NCBI GenBank assembly: GCA_963924555.1
Contig: OZ004581.1
Span: 4,712,001 to 4,776,000, forward strand
Length of the DNA stretch: 64,000 bases
Direction of reading: 5' to 3'
Source of the DNA: Crambe crambe
Taxonomy: Eukaryota > Porifera > Demospongiae > Poecilosclerida > Crambeidae
The notes under the pieces are model-generated. The model had not been told where the DNA came from, made no database searches, and saw only the letters and a list, made by a program, of their open reading frames with translations. The first letter of the stretch is position 1; the number at the start of each line of letters is the position of its first letter. Position numbers and translations under genes: made by a program. Shown here piece after piece: positions 11,570 to 22,429 of this stretch.

Positions 11570-13020
11570 TTAAACTGCATATAACTTCTTTACTTTCCCA
11601 GTAGTGGACTGTTCAAAATAAATTACTTGTTTAAAGGATTTCCCTGCCCTATTTTTACAGAATTGAAATAGTATACTGCTATTTATCTTTGTATACTAGA
11701 TCCCTGTTTCTTTGTATACTAGATCCCTGTTTCTTTGTATACTAGAACACATGACCATATAAACATGATGCATAGTATACTGAGGTAGTTTATGTTCAAG
11801 TTTATTTTGTCCTGCCTGCTTATAAGAAAGGAGAAAAAATCCGTTAAACAAGTTATTTGTTTGGAACTGCCTAACCATTAAGTAACAAGATAAAAATGAT
11901 ATGGAAAGATGATGCTTAAAGATCCCTACGTCAAGCTCCTATAGGATATATTGACGTGAGTAGCCTTCCTTCAGAAATACTTTTTGTTCGTTGTTCAGAT
12001 CATCATCTACCTGTAAAATCTGCTGAGATATTGATGGAATGGAATTTACCCGACTATTTTTTTTCCCAAGAGCAATAGCCTTGAGGACCTGACTGGTTAG
12101 CTAAAAGATAACCTGAACTACATTATGTTGGCAGATTCCTTACTATTAGTGAAAAGAATTCCTAGCTATTATCTAGGAGCATTTTTCATGTGTATATCTT
12201 TGGTAAGGGATCGTCAATGTGGAAAATGTAATACAATTGCTAATCTGTACAGTCCAAACAAATGCACTATAAGCACCCTTTAGCTATATAATTGCTGTGC
12301 ACACATAGACTATATAGGTTCCAACATATAGTCTATGCTTAGCCATGACTCTGAAATATTAATAGAGGTGTGATGAAACAAAATTGATCTTCCAAAGCTG
12401 GGTAATACATTATTTGGCAAAATTAATAACTCGACCATGAGGTGCCACATATATTTCATATCACTGTTGCAAAGCATGTTCTGTTCAAGAGCTACTTTAA
12501 TGGCTTCAGTTTGCAGGGATTCACGATTCACGGAATCGCACATTTCTAATGTAATGATACCTTTCTGACTCCATTGACCTGCAAGATGATAATTATGTAT
12601 ATATAATAATTATTATCACACTCATCTATTTGTGTTCACTTGATACTGTGATCATTATAACTGCTATAACTCTAAATCTTAACCAAATTTCAAAACTAGC
12701 TCATAGAGTAGCTCTGCTGGTATTATAAATGAGAAATTTGGTTGAGAATTGAGAAAGTTAGACATAGCAAATGATCAAGGGACGACTTTAGTACTAATCC
12801 CTCACTTTCTTTGTTTGACACAATTCTATCAGCCTATACATACCTGCAGTACCACAGTAGTGGACTCCTGCAATATCAGAGATTCTGTCCAACTTGGCCA
12901 TTTCTCCTGGAACACATTTCCCTTAATCATAATAAAAGTTACCAAAATGAATCATTGAATGTGTTAAGCGTTATGGATGTGGAAAACATGTTCAAGAGGA
13001 AGCTTATGCAAAAAGAATCT
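11570..13020. other. Intergenic, mostly unassigned
   Basis: Contains a short tandem repeat (11,690-11,750). An open plus-strand stretch at about 11,935-12,078 (reading SDHHLPVKSAEILMEWNLP) looks protein-like but I cannot place it. No other gene is seen. The 5' part of the Ginger transposon may start near 12,900. Confidence 0.4.
11690..11750. repeat. Tandem repeat, ~24-bp unit
   Basis: TTGTATACTAGATCCCTG recurs about 2.5 times. Confidence 0.85.
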
Positions 13021-13056
13021 TAAAATCTAAGAAAAGAAACTTGGTTGTTTTATGTA

Positions 13057-14360
13057 GGTGGCCATCTTGGTCGGGATAAAACTTATTACAAAATTTCTGA
13101 GCGCTTTTTTTGGAAGAATGTGGGCTGATGTTGATGAACACGTCAAAACTTGTCCAGTATACGTAAATGATGCAAAATTTGTAAAACAAGGTGCAGCACT
13201 TCACCCTATCCCGGTCAAGTCAAAAGTATGGAGACAGGTATGAAAATATTTAGCACAGCTATAGCTACAGTTGTATACACATGATAGCAAAACTCTCTGT
13301 GCAGCTACCTTGTAAGCTTGTGTTTTGAGACAAATCTTGCACTCTTTTTCATATAGCTATAATTATTTTATAGCTAGCTACAGCATTCCTAAAGCTTGAG
13401 TGGTTTTTTTTATTTTTTAGTTTGTCCAGTTTTGACACAATCATTATATTTATCAATTTTGTCAATAATAGTGGACTTGTCCAAAAATTTTAGGTGGGTA
13501 TTGACTTGATTGGACCCCTTCCTGAAACAAAAGCCGGGAATAAGTACATCATTACTCTAGTGGACTTTTTTTTCCAAATGGCCAGAGGCAGCAGCTCTAC
13601 CAGATAGGAAGGCTGATGGTGTAGCTCTATTCCTGCTATGGGCTAATAGTGCTAATTATAACATTACCAACATTAGATATGGCTGTAAAAGATATTGATA
13701 TCAGACCAGGGCAGAGAGTTTGTAAATGAAGTGAACAAGACTCTCTGCAGAAAATTCAAAACAGATCACTGTATCTCTACTGCTTTACCATCCGCAAACG
13801 AATGGTTTGGTTGAAAGACAACCAAACACTCCAGCGATCTCTTGTGAAGCTAGTCAACAAGGAACAGAACGACTGGGACAAGTTTATAGATGGTGTGTTG
13901 TTTGCTTATAGGACTTCAAAACAGAAATCTACTGATGTGACCCCCTTTGAGCTGATGTATTGCAGGTATGTCCTTATCTGGGAATAACTATCTGAGTTCA
14001 TGTGGAAAAATGAACTCCTTTTTTATTTGGAATCATCATGATTTGGTTTGGGGGGGGCATGGCCCCTCTGGCCTTCCTATTCATACTTGTGTTTTATACG
14101 TTGTGTTACCTTCATGCATATAATATAGGAAACCAATTCTTCCAATCGAAAGGGAACTCACTCAGAGTGATGACTCTGATATAAGCAATGATGAAGCTAA
14201 GCAAAATATCAGTAAATGCTGTGATGACATGCTGAAACTGAGGAAAGATCTGTTTTCTAAAGCAAACAAAAAATAAGGATGCTCATGATAAAAAAATAAG
14301 GATGCTTATGATAAAAAATACCACCATGTGAAAGTGTAAAATAATAACAGTGACATCATG
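13057..14360 (+). pseudogene. Ginger-type transposase: gypsy-like integrase region
   Basis: Joined by eye, the plus strand encodes an H2C2 zinc-binding region (GGHLGRDKTYYKISERFFW, then after a frameshift WADVDEHVKTCPV, with the last Cys changed to Tyr) and an integrase core: VGIDLIGPLPETKAGNKYI (first Asp), ISDQGREFVNE (second Asp) and YHPQTNGLVERQ (the Glu). The segment after it ends ELMYCR. Likely introns lie at 13,238-13,493 and 13,965-14,128. The following exon (KPILPIERELTQSDD, then DAHDKKYHHVKV) matches the usual post-integrase region. Several frameshifts and stops show it is dead. With the Ulp1-like and PHD modules downstream, this fits Ginger DNA transposons rather than an LTR retrotransposon; no gag, RT or LTR is seen. 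Confidence 0.8.
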
Positions 14361-14399
14361 ATAAGTTTTTCCTGCAGAAACTTGATATAGGTGCACTGG

Positions 14400-15071
14400 T
14401 ACGACTCTTCAAATGAGAATACACTGGTGACAACACCACTAATTCTTTCTCTGAAGACTCCGTTCCTCCACTTCCACCTCCACTATCTCCCCTGAATCCT
14501 CCCTCATGTGTTACCAAGAAGCGGTTAATATTACATGACTCATTCTATGATGATACCAATGGTGACCTAATATAGCTAATAATTATCATAGCTAAATTTA
14601 TAACTTTTAATAAAGCTCCAGGAAGCAACACCATGCCTATTCCAGAAGCTACTCCTCAACATTCACCTCCAATGCCACTCTTTAAAGCTGTTGAAAACAA
14701 ATCAAGGAGCTGTGATGACAGGGATATTATGGTTAGTTTACATGCATGATTTCATTCCAAAGCAACCTTGTACAGATCTTAGTTCACAAGTTTGGGATAA
14801 TAAAGAAGTAAGCAGACCAACAGGATTCCTAACAAGTAGTCCTAAACACACAGAAAGATTTCCTCAAGATTTTATTCCTATTTCTGACAAAGAACCTTCA
14901 GGTATCATGGAAACAAATGAGTGTCAAAAACAGATAAAGCCATGCATTCATGCATGTATCCCATGCAATTTCATAGCTATGGTGATCAACAAGCAACAAG
15001 CTGTATCCCCTGTGCTTCAACAACTTAGTAAAGATGAATTGCTATCTTTAGTTTCAGAGCAATTAATTTGA
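14400..15071 (+). pseudogene. Ginger transposon linker / C-terminal coding remnant
   Basis: A proline-rich segment (SEDSVPPLPPPLSPLNPP) is followed by a 126-codon open stretch ending at 15,071. There is no recognisable domain. It lies between the integrase and protease modules in the same orientation, so it is probably part of the same decayed ORF. Confidence 0.4.
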
Positions 15072-15239
15072 AGGTTGGCACTAGCTAGTAATCAGATAAT
15101 TTAGTTATATGTTTTTATAGCCTTCTGAGGAGTACAATAACTATTATGTAAAAGATGCAGTGAGTTGTTATTACCTAGCTATTGCAATGCTGGAAATCAG
15201 CTATATTTATTATTAGCAGAAACACCACAGCAAATGTGG

Positions 15240-15262
15240 GGGGGGGGGGGGGGGGGGGGGCT
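15240..15262. repeat. Poly-G tract
   Basis: Homopolymer of about 22 G. Comparable G/C runs at 23,087-23,103 and 60,052-60,081 occur within or beside MITE-type elements. Length may be unreliable in the assembly. Confidence 0.85.
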
Positions 15263-15427
15263 GGTGGCACATAGCACAATGTACTAATAATAAATGTATA
15301 TTATTCGATTAACAACTGTCAAAAAGTGGGGGGGGCTAGAGCCCCCTCCCTACCCCCCCAGTATCTCTGCCACTGTCTCTATGTAGGCTTGACACGCAAA
15401 ACGCCCACGCTCATTAATAATACACCC

Positions 15428-15629
15428 ATTTTCACTTCACTTTGAACATGCTCCGGGAAGCGTATGGTTTGTTTTTTCAAGGCTGTTTCAATGGGCATCA
15501 ATGGAACCCACAAAGCATAAGCTTCCCGTGAGATATTTGGAAGGTTGTACGCGCTATTTAATGTTTATTGAAACTGCCCGAAAAAACAAACCATACGCTT
15601 CCCGGGCACGTTCAAAGTGAAGTGAAAAT
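15428..15629. mobile_element. 200-bp fold-back element
   Basis: Arms of about 60 bp: ATTTTCACTTCACTTTGAAC on the left and its complement at 15,610-15,629, both followed inward by GGGAAGCGTATGGTTTG. No coding capacity. Confidence 0.85.
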
Positions 15630-15677
15630 CGGTGTAAGATCTTGACAGCCATAACTCCCGACTGCTTCATCCTATAT

Positions 15678-16160
15678 CAGTGGAGTAGGAAGCTAAAAAA
15701 TATTGGGGGGGCCAGCCACCTGGACTAATAGCTAATGTTCATATTCATTATCGAAAGAATAAAACAAATAACAACAAAAAACAAATAATTATTGTATTCA
15801 CTGTAATTATGTGTTAGCTAAGACTTAAACTGTCCAAAAAATTTCTTCCTCCTGTCATTCCTCTGAATAAATTCTTCAGCTATTTATTTCTTAGAGAGGA
15901 AAGAAAATAGAGAATGTCTTTCTCTTGGCCATGTTGACAAATAGACTGTAGCTACTAGCTAACTCACTTAGTAATGATATAATACTACTGAACAGTGTTA
16001 AAAAAGACACAAGATGCATGGAATGTGTACATTCATTGTTGTAGCCAAGTTAATTACACACTACAGTAGTGCAGTGCAGTTAATTGGGGGGGGGGCCCAG
16101 GCCCCCCCAAAAAATATTGGGGGGGCAAGTGGCCCCCCTCCCCCACTTTCTACTCCACTG
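15678..16160. mobile_element. 483-bp CAGTGG-ended MITE nested in another repeat
   Basis: Starts CAGTGGAGTAGGAAG and ends CTTTCTACTCCACTG. It is flanked by the 5-bp direct repeat TATAT (15,673-15,677 and 16,161-16,165). The empty site, CCTATATCTACG, is visible in sister copies (for example near 16,380), proving insertion into the older repeat. Termini resemble hAT elements; the 5-bp duplication would fit the hAT5-like group. Confidence 0.8.
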
Positions 16161-16278
16161 TATATCTACGATCTTGGTACCATATTGAAGCTCTACACCT
16201 GATCTAAGGAATGGTCTTGTTCAAAGTAAAGCTCAAGTCCTAGCTGTCAATTGCCGTCCGAGTGCCTTCGTACGATCG

Positions 16279-16335
16279 TAGTCTGGCGGCGCCGACCCTT
16301 TACCTCCTTTTCTTGGGGGCGGGGCCGCCAGACTA
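16279..16335. repeat. 57-bp palindrome containing GACCCTTTACC
   Basis: TAGTCTGGCGGC is mirrored by GCCGCCAGACTA. The interior carries the 11-mer GACCCTTTACC (16,294-16,304) and GC-box-like GGGGGCGGGGC. Confidence 0.7.
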
Positions 16336-16644
16336 GTAGTCTCGCGCGACGCTTGACAGCCATAACTCCCGACTGCTCCATCCTATATGTACGATCTTGG
16401 TACCATCTTGAAGCTCTACACCTCAGGTATGGTATTGTTTAAATCTCAAGTCCTAACTGTCAATCGCCGTTCGAGTGCCTTCGTGGACCACTCAAATTCT
16501 CGAACGCTTTGTAGACAGCACGGTTAGTTTATACACTTCGTAGACGCTACGTAGACAACATTAGAATGCTAGAACGTAATATACAGAGAAAAAATAGAGA
16601 AAAAACTGTCGTGCTGAGTTGCGGTGGGCGTGGTAAGATTATTT

Positions 16645-16655
16645 GGTAAAGGGTC
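16645..16655 (+). promoter_or_regulatory. GGTAAAGGGTC motif, single
   Basis: An isolated copy of the window's recurrent 11-mer, with no start codon of a recognised gene nearby. Confidence 0.25.
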
Positions 16656-16682
16656 GCCCTTGAAAAGTATGCAAACCAGTGA

Positions 16683-17005
16683 GAGTAAAAACATTTCTTC
16701 TAAATGAAAGAGTGATGTAGGCTTGAGTGCATGACTATAAAAAGTACGGAAACAAGGTGCTGGCTAGCTATGTACTTCATAAGCTCTACAGAATTGACAA
16801 ATCCTACAATTGACATAAGCCCTACATCGCTGCTGCCATATTATCCTTTTGGCTACACCTTGCAGCGATGTAGGGTTTATGTCAATTGTAGGGTTTATCA
16901 ATTCTGTAGAGCTTATGAAGTACATAGCCAGCACCTTATTTCCGTACTTTAGTCATGCACTCAAGCCTACATCACTCTTTCATTGAGAAGAAATGTTTTT
17001 ACTCT
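16683..17005. mobile_element. 323-bp fold-back element inside the Ginger relic
   Basis: Arms of about 140 bp: GAGTAAAAACATTTCTTCT on the left and its complement ending at 17,005, continuing through GAGTGATGTAGGCTTGAGTG and TGTACTTCATAAGCTCTAC. Arm identity is high but not perfect. Terminal words match the fold-back family at 43,671. Confidence 0.9.
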
Positions 17006-17700
17006 TTTTTTGTAGATGAACTTAAGCATTTGAGCAATTCTATAACCTGCCTCACAAGCCACCAGTATCATGTTGTCACTGAATATATTGTGTCCAAAGT
17101 TTGTGCCAAGAATATGAAGGTATTTGCAACCGTTACGGCATGTATATAGTTTCTAGTCCACTAATTATTAGCATTTCTCATTTGCCATGGATGTTATATA
17201 TCCCAAAATATTGCAAAACATCGTTATGAATATGTTTAAATGTACAAGTGATGAGGTATGGTATAATCTATCATAGACATAATAGCTAGCTAATAATTAA
17301 TTAATTTTAATAGGCATTGCATTTGATGCACATGCACAAGAGAAAAGAAGAGCCTGAACTTCACATACAATCAGGTTATTAATAGCTAATAACTGTGTGA
17401 ACTACATAATAATAATATTATTGTTATAGGCATATTACATTCTAGTGCTTACAAGTATGTAAAAAAGAAAAGAAAGCTACACACAGGTATCTGTACAAAG
17501 GCTTAGCCATTGATTTAGTTAGTTTAGTGAATGATATGTACACAGCATGAACACTAAAGCACTCGATCATTCACTATAACTGCTATCTGAAATTTGAAGA
17601 ATCTAGAAAGTTATAGCAGTTATAGTAATCACTCTAGTTATCACTTATAGTTATCACTTATAGTTATCACTCTAGAGTTGGTGATAATATTTTTATATTA
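17006..17700 (+). pseudogene. Probable Ginger coding remnant between integrase and protease
   Basis: An open stretch near 16,985-17,149 (DELKHLSNSITCLTSHQYHV) and short open pieces near 17,315-17,490 lie in the same orientation as the transposase. They are fragmentary with stops and recognised only by position. The tandem GTTATCACTTATA at 17,640-17,665 is a short repeat. Confidence 0.35.
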
Positions 17701-17705
17701 ATATT

Positions 17706-18324
17706 TTTGTTGACAATACAGAAATTATTGATTTGATAAAAGGATGTGAAAATTACAGGCTAAAACATCTGAACCTATACCCTGAAGATAAGAGTACCTT
17801 ATTGGAGGGAAGTGGCTAACTGATTCCATTGTCACTGCTGCACAATGCTTATTAAAGGAGAAATATAAGAAATATAAGCATGTTGGAGGTTTAGAGCCTA
17901 TTATGACACGTACATTCGATATTCAGAGGGGTAACTTTATTCAGATTCTGAACGTATATGGTCCTCACTGGATCACTGTAGCAAATGGCTGTTCTTCTGG
18001 TACAGTTAATGTTTATGACAGTCTGCCAAATTGTGTACTCTACAGTCATACGAAGAAGCAACTTGCTTCCATCCTCTGCAGCAAAGATAAAATAATTTCA
18101 TTGATGTCCAAACCCAGAGTGGTGGTAATGACTGTGGTCTGTTTTCTATAGCATTTGCAGCTTCACTTTGTGCAGGTGAGCCTGAGTTTCTTGCCAGTAT
18201 TTCATTGATCTTTTACTTCGCATGTGTAGGTGAGAATCCATCTGAGCTGCACTACATTCAGCATGACTTCCGCAACCATTTATTCAAGTGCCTAGAAGCT
18301 AATCTGGTTACTCCATATCCCTGA
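17706..18324 (+). pseudogene. Ulp1-like (C48-type) cysteine protease module of Ginger transposon
   Basis: The translation shows KWLTDSIVTAAQCLLKE, then GPHWITVANGCSSG with the catalytic His (codon 17,966-17,968), NVYDSLPN with the Asp (18,017-18,019), and after a frameshift near 18,100 VQTQSGGNDCGLFSIAFA with the Cys (18,133-18,135). A short intron (about 18,177-18,229) precedes ENPSELHYIQHDFRNHLFKC. The order His-Asp-Gln-Cys is that of Ulp1-like proteases carried by several DNA transposons. The triad is intact in sequence but the frame is broken, so no active protein is expected. Confidence 0.75.
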
Positions 18325-18376
18325 AGAAATCGGAAAAGAAAGGGTGGAAATTGTGGCCAAATCAGTTTTGGAATTT

Positions 18377-18519
18377 TTTGTACTTGTACAGCTGCCTGCA
18401 TATGGTAAAATGATATCATGTAGTTCTTGCCACGAGTGGTTTCACCGAAAATGTGTTGTAGCACCAACTGAAGTATGGAGAAGGAAGTAGATTGGTACTG
18501 TAATTCATGTACAAAATAG
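18377..18519 (+). pseudogene. PHD finger module of Ginger transposon
   Basis: Pieces in adjoining frames read CTC, then AYGKMISCSSCHEWFHRKC, then DWYCNSC followed by a stop, giving the C4HC3 pattern of a PHD finger. Two small frameshifts separate the pieces. A PHD finger after an integrase and a Ulp1-like protease is a described combination in Ginger1 transposons and supports that assignment. Confidence 0.7.
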
Positions 18520-18592
18520 CTAAAGCTATTTCAATCAATGTACACATTATCACTATATATAGCTACTAAAATATTTGCTCCATTCAAGTTTC

Positions 18593-19450
18593 ATAACAGT
18601 GGCAGAGACCTACTGTATTGATATTTTTTTAATGAACAACAATTTTGACAAATGTTTTGTTGTTTTTTTTTCCAAGTCAAACAGCAGCTATAATGCATGA
18701 AACATGGTCATGCAGGCTTCTTATTAGCTGAATCTTAGAGGACACTCAGATTGCATGACTAAAATTCAGGAGACATTTAGGCACTCTAGCTACTGTAAGA
18801 CTGTTCACAGGGAAATCATTGCATCTCTGAAAGAAGCTCTATTGTCAGAGGAGCCATAGCCCCTAGCTCTACTGATGCCTCTTTGCATCCTTTTATTTCT
18901 ACTTTTTTAAAAAGGGGGGAAAGCTTTACACTAAGAGGGGAGCTAGTTCAAGAATGAAGAGTGTAAAAATCAAGTCCAGCCATAAGGTAGCTCATAAGTT
19001 ATCACACTAGCTGATAATAATTATGATAGATTCAACAAAAGGATCATGAAAATTCAGTGTTGGATAGCTAAAACATTTGGATCTAGCTATTCCATGAAGA
19101 TAACAGTAGCTACTGATTCCATTGTCACTGCTGCACAATGGAGGTTCAGAGCCTACATAATTATGACACATACATTTGATATACAGTCATATGAACAAGC
19201 ATCTTGCTTCCATTCTCTAAAGCAATGACAAAAATATCAGTTAGCTCATTTTGTACACTTACATTATGTAGCTCACTACAGTATCACCACCTATTAATCA
19301 TTCTTCAATTTCATAACAGTGGCAAAGATTATTGATTCACTTTATGAACAACACTGACAAGTAAACTTCTTGTTTTTTTGCTTTTTGGGGGTGTTGTTTT
19401 ATTTTGCAAGCCAAAACAGCAGCTATAGCTATATGAAACATGGTCCGCTA
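18593..19450 (+). repeat. Degenerate duplicate of the Ginger 3' end
   Basis: 19,029-19,230 repeats the protease-coding words (GATTCCATTGTCACTGCTGC, ATGACACATACATTTGATAT) in shortened form, and 19,310-19,450 repeats the sequence following the PHD finger (CATAACAGTGGCA, ATGAAACATGGTC) from 18,590-18,720. It is a second, more decayed copy arranged in tandem. Confidence 0.7.
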
Positions 19451-19564
19451 CGTAAAAAACTGAATTCAGGAGACATTAGATGTTCTAGCTACATGCAGTG
19501 TTCATGCACTCAGTGGTACAACAGATTTTACAAATTCATAATAAAAATAAAATTGGGTTCAACT

Positions 19565-19800
19565 ATTGAAGAGCCCTAGGGGACACTCTGCCCTAGTGTA
19601 GAATGTCCCCTAGGGGGGACAATCTACACTAAGGGGGGACACTCTGCCCTAGTGTAGAATGTCCTAGGGGGACATTCTACACTAGGGTAGAGTGTCCGGG
19701 GGACATTCTACACTAGGGTATAGTGTCCGGGGGACAGTCTACACTAGGGTAGAGTGTCCGGGGGGACAATTTTTAGAGGGGACAATCTACACTATTACAC
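19565..19800. repeat. Tandem palindromic repeats, ~34-bp unit
   Basis: About six units of GGGGGACATTCTACACTAGG followed by GTAGAGTGTCC. Each unit is itself a palindrome around TCTACACTAGGGTAGA, so the array can form serial hairpins. Confidence 0.9.
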
Positions 19801-19802
19801 CG

Positions 19803-21153
19803 GTGTCAAGTAAAAATGGGGACCCCCATAAAATAGGGACCCCCATCCCCATTTTAAAGTAATTTTGGGGACCCCCATCCCCAAATTTATCATAAATATG
19901 GGGATCCCTCAAGAATTTTAGGGACCCCCCATTTTTAAGTTATTTTGGGGATCCCCATGCCCAAATTAATCATAAATATGGGGATCCCTCAATAATTTTG
20001 GGGACCCCCTGATATGGACAATTTATCGATATTAATGATTTTTTATCTGTAGCTATAGCTACTTAGCACACATACATATTACAATACCAATCCATTTTTT
20101 TTGTTCTTCCAGAAATCTGGTGGTACATGGGCACACCGATTAGGAAGGCTATGACAGTCCTTAGGAGAACTATCACCAGCTAGCTATAGTTATCCAGTGA
20201 GAGCCATACACATTCAGGCACTCCCTTCTCTGAATGTCAAATCCAGAATGCCCACTGCTAGTGAAGTGGGCTGTAATCCTTTCTTATTTGGAAACTTTCC
20301 CTGAGAAACTTAGTACCAGCTGCATCAGTAAGCCATTTGCCCTTAGTAAGGCAGTTTTGTCCTCATTAAATCCTTCTTCTAATATTGAACAGGCTTATAA
20401 ACAAGAAAGTTTGTTCCAACCTGTGGAAAACAAATGAATTGCTTAGCCACGATAGCTATTATAGCTACATAGGTTGAAATATATAACCAGGCCAATAATA
20501 TTTTTTACAGGCTAGATCATTGGTTTGGTGCGGCTATCATCATGAATAGTTGCAGCATCTTCAACCTACCACAAGCTTGGATTTAGCTCAAGAATTTGCC
20601 TTACCTACTCAAATAATCGCCTATAGACATAAATGCCCTGCACATGGCTATAAACTCTACCCTCATAGTTATAGGGCAATGGAAATGTTAGTTGTGCACC
20701 AATTCATGGGTTGTTAATGCACCAGGGTCTCATGACTTTATTAAAGGGTTCCCTTCCTCCCTCCCTCCCCCCCCCCCCTCTCTCTCTCCCTCTCTCTCTC
20801 TCTCTCCATGGATGATCAATATAAGCCTAAGGGCTCATAGCTAGCTACATATATATAATATTATTATAAAACAAGGCTAGCATGCAACTGTTGTTTAATA
20901 TTATTGCTTTATTATAGTAGACTAGAGTTTACAACTATTATGCCTCAGTTAGCCCACCAGTACAGATCAGCCTTCTTCAGCATGAAAAACTTGCACTTTT
21001 TTCTTGGGGCTATATAGTTTGTCAGCCTTCAAAGCTGGCATACGCATGCGTGAATGGGCGCGCGGTGAGCATGCATGGGGTCCCTAATTTTACAGGGGGG
21101 ACCCTGGTCGGGGCCCCCAAATATATGGGGGTCCCTAAATTTACGTGACACCA
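19803..21153. mobile_element. Element with GGTGTCA termini
   Basis: Left end GGTGTCAAGTAAAAATGGGG and right end GGGGGTCCCTAAATTTACGTGACACC are inverted repeats over about 25 bp (imperfect). The left end carries a subterminal tandem repeat (GGGGACCCCCATCCCCAAATT, 19,815-20,010). At 20,115-20,180 the reading SGGTWAHRLGRL faintly recalls hAT/ZMYM-type transposases, but frames are broken. The GGTGTCA terminus is shared with the GTCGC blocks of 1-8,000. No clear target duplication is seen. Confidence 0.5.
20750..20808. repeat. C/T-rich microsatellite
   Basis: Runs of CCCT, C13 and CT dinucleotides. Confidence 0.9.
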
Positions 21154-21170
21154 GAACCGTTCCTTTCCGT

Positions 21171-21595
21171 TCCGTAGCTAGGCTTAGGTAGATTATTTCT
21201 CCAGTTATTCTATTCCAAAATGCTACCTATTATTCCCTCAAATGCACCAATTATTCCCTTAAATGCACCAATTATTCCCACTATTATTCTTAAATAAGCT
21301 AATGATTATGCTTCCCCAGTCCACCAGTAGCAGTAGCAGAGCTAGAAGTAGCTTAGCCATTGCCATAAACTAACAGCTGCATGTAGTTGTCCATAATAAT
21401 GATTCAGGTCTCACAGTGTAGTAAGAAACCACCTCAAGCAGTAGAGAGTGACAAAAGTCTTTGTTTTCAGCTAGGCTTGCAGAAGCTCCAATTATTCTCA
21501 TTATGCTCACAATATGCCCCATTATTCTGGCATTATGCTTGATTCCAGGAAGTCCCAATTATTCCCAAAATTATGCTACCTAAGCCTATCCGTAG
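21171..21595. mobile_element. MITE with AGGCTTAGGTAG termini
   Basis: The left end AGGCTTAGGTAG is mirrored by CTACCTAAGCCT at the right. The interior is rich in ATTATTCCC words, tandemly repeated at 21,231-21,300. No target duplication identified. Confidence 0.6.
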
Positions 21596-21599
21596 CCCT

Positions 21600-22420
21600 G
21601 CAATCTATGATTAAATACACCGGCCGGCAGAGTTAAGCTATCTGATATAGATTCAGCCACATATAGCTGTGGAGAAATCGTCGCAAGCCTCCAGAGATAT
21701 TCTATGCTACATAACATAGGTTATAGCTAGCCCCTCCCCGTCAAAATTCACCAGAAGACAGACAGAGAAGACAAAGGTAACTAGCTATTAGAGCCTCTAA
21801 CCATAGAAATTTGACGGAATTTTCAAAAAGTATAATAAAGTTAAAGTTCACAGGTTGGAGGCACTGAACTGTCTAGCTAGCTATAGTTCTGAACTCCATG
21901 CAGCTATAGCCTGGGATGGATGGAGTCAGAGCCTTACCAATATCAGGCACTGGTTAGATCTATGTTTTCTATGCACTATAAGGTAGGTAGCAAAGGGTAG
22001 AGTAGCTAATTCAGTGGGCCAGTCCTGGAGTCTGTTTTACACAGTTTTGTTTTTGTTTTGTTTTGTCTTATTATTAGCTACATATAATAATAATACAGCT
22101 AGCAGATTCTTTCATGTGCAGCCACCCCAGTTTGTCAGTAACTCAGTATCAAGTCATAGGTGGAGAGAGATATTTTGATTGGTGGGGCTTGGGTTTGATA
22201 TGGTTTGATATGATGCTCATAGTACATGATCCAGCTATAGATTTTGGTATTTAGCTACAATTTATTTAAAAAAAAATTTTTGTGCTCACTTGTAATAGAG
22301 CATCTAATGGTAGGGCTTAATCTACTTCTTCAGCACACAGGTAGGGCTAATCCCTATAGGATTCTCCACCTATGCTCATGAGTGTGGGAGTGTATGTGAA
22401 AGAATTTTAATTAGATGGAT
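21600..22420. other. Intergenic, nothing recognised
   Basis: AT-rich, rich in TAGCTA words, with no ORF or repeat structure that I can identify. Confidence 0.6.
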
Positions 22421-22429
22421 GGAGGCCAT

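Larger units (their letters stand above)
15630..16560. repeat. Copies of the ACTCCCGACTGC repeat, interrupted
   Basis: The words ATAACTCCCGACTGCTTCAT, CTACACCTGATCTAAGG and CGAGTGCCTTCGTGGAC found at 2,984-3,300 and 4,080-4,400 recur here twice (15,640-16,270 and 16,360-16,560). The first copy is split by the element at 15,678-16,160, the boundary between copies by the palindrome at 16,279-16,335. Confidence 0.75.

Noticed and set aside
13057-14360. Ty3/gypsy LTR retrotransposon or endogenous retrovirus
   Set aside because: Only the integrase is gypsy-like. No gag, protease-RT-RNase H or LTR is seen, and Ulp1-like and PHD modules follow, which fits Ginger.
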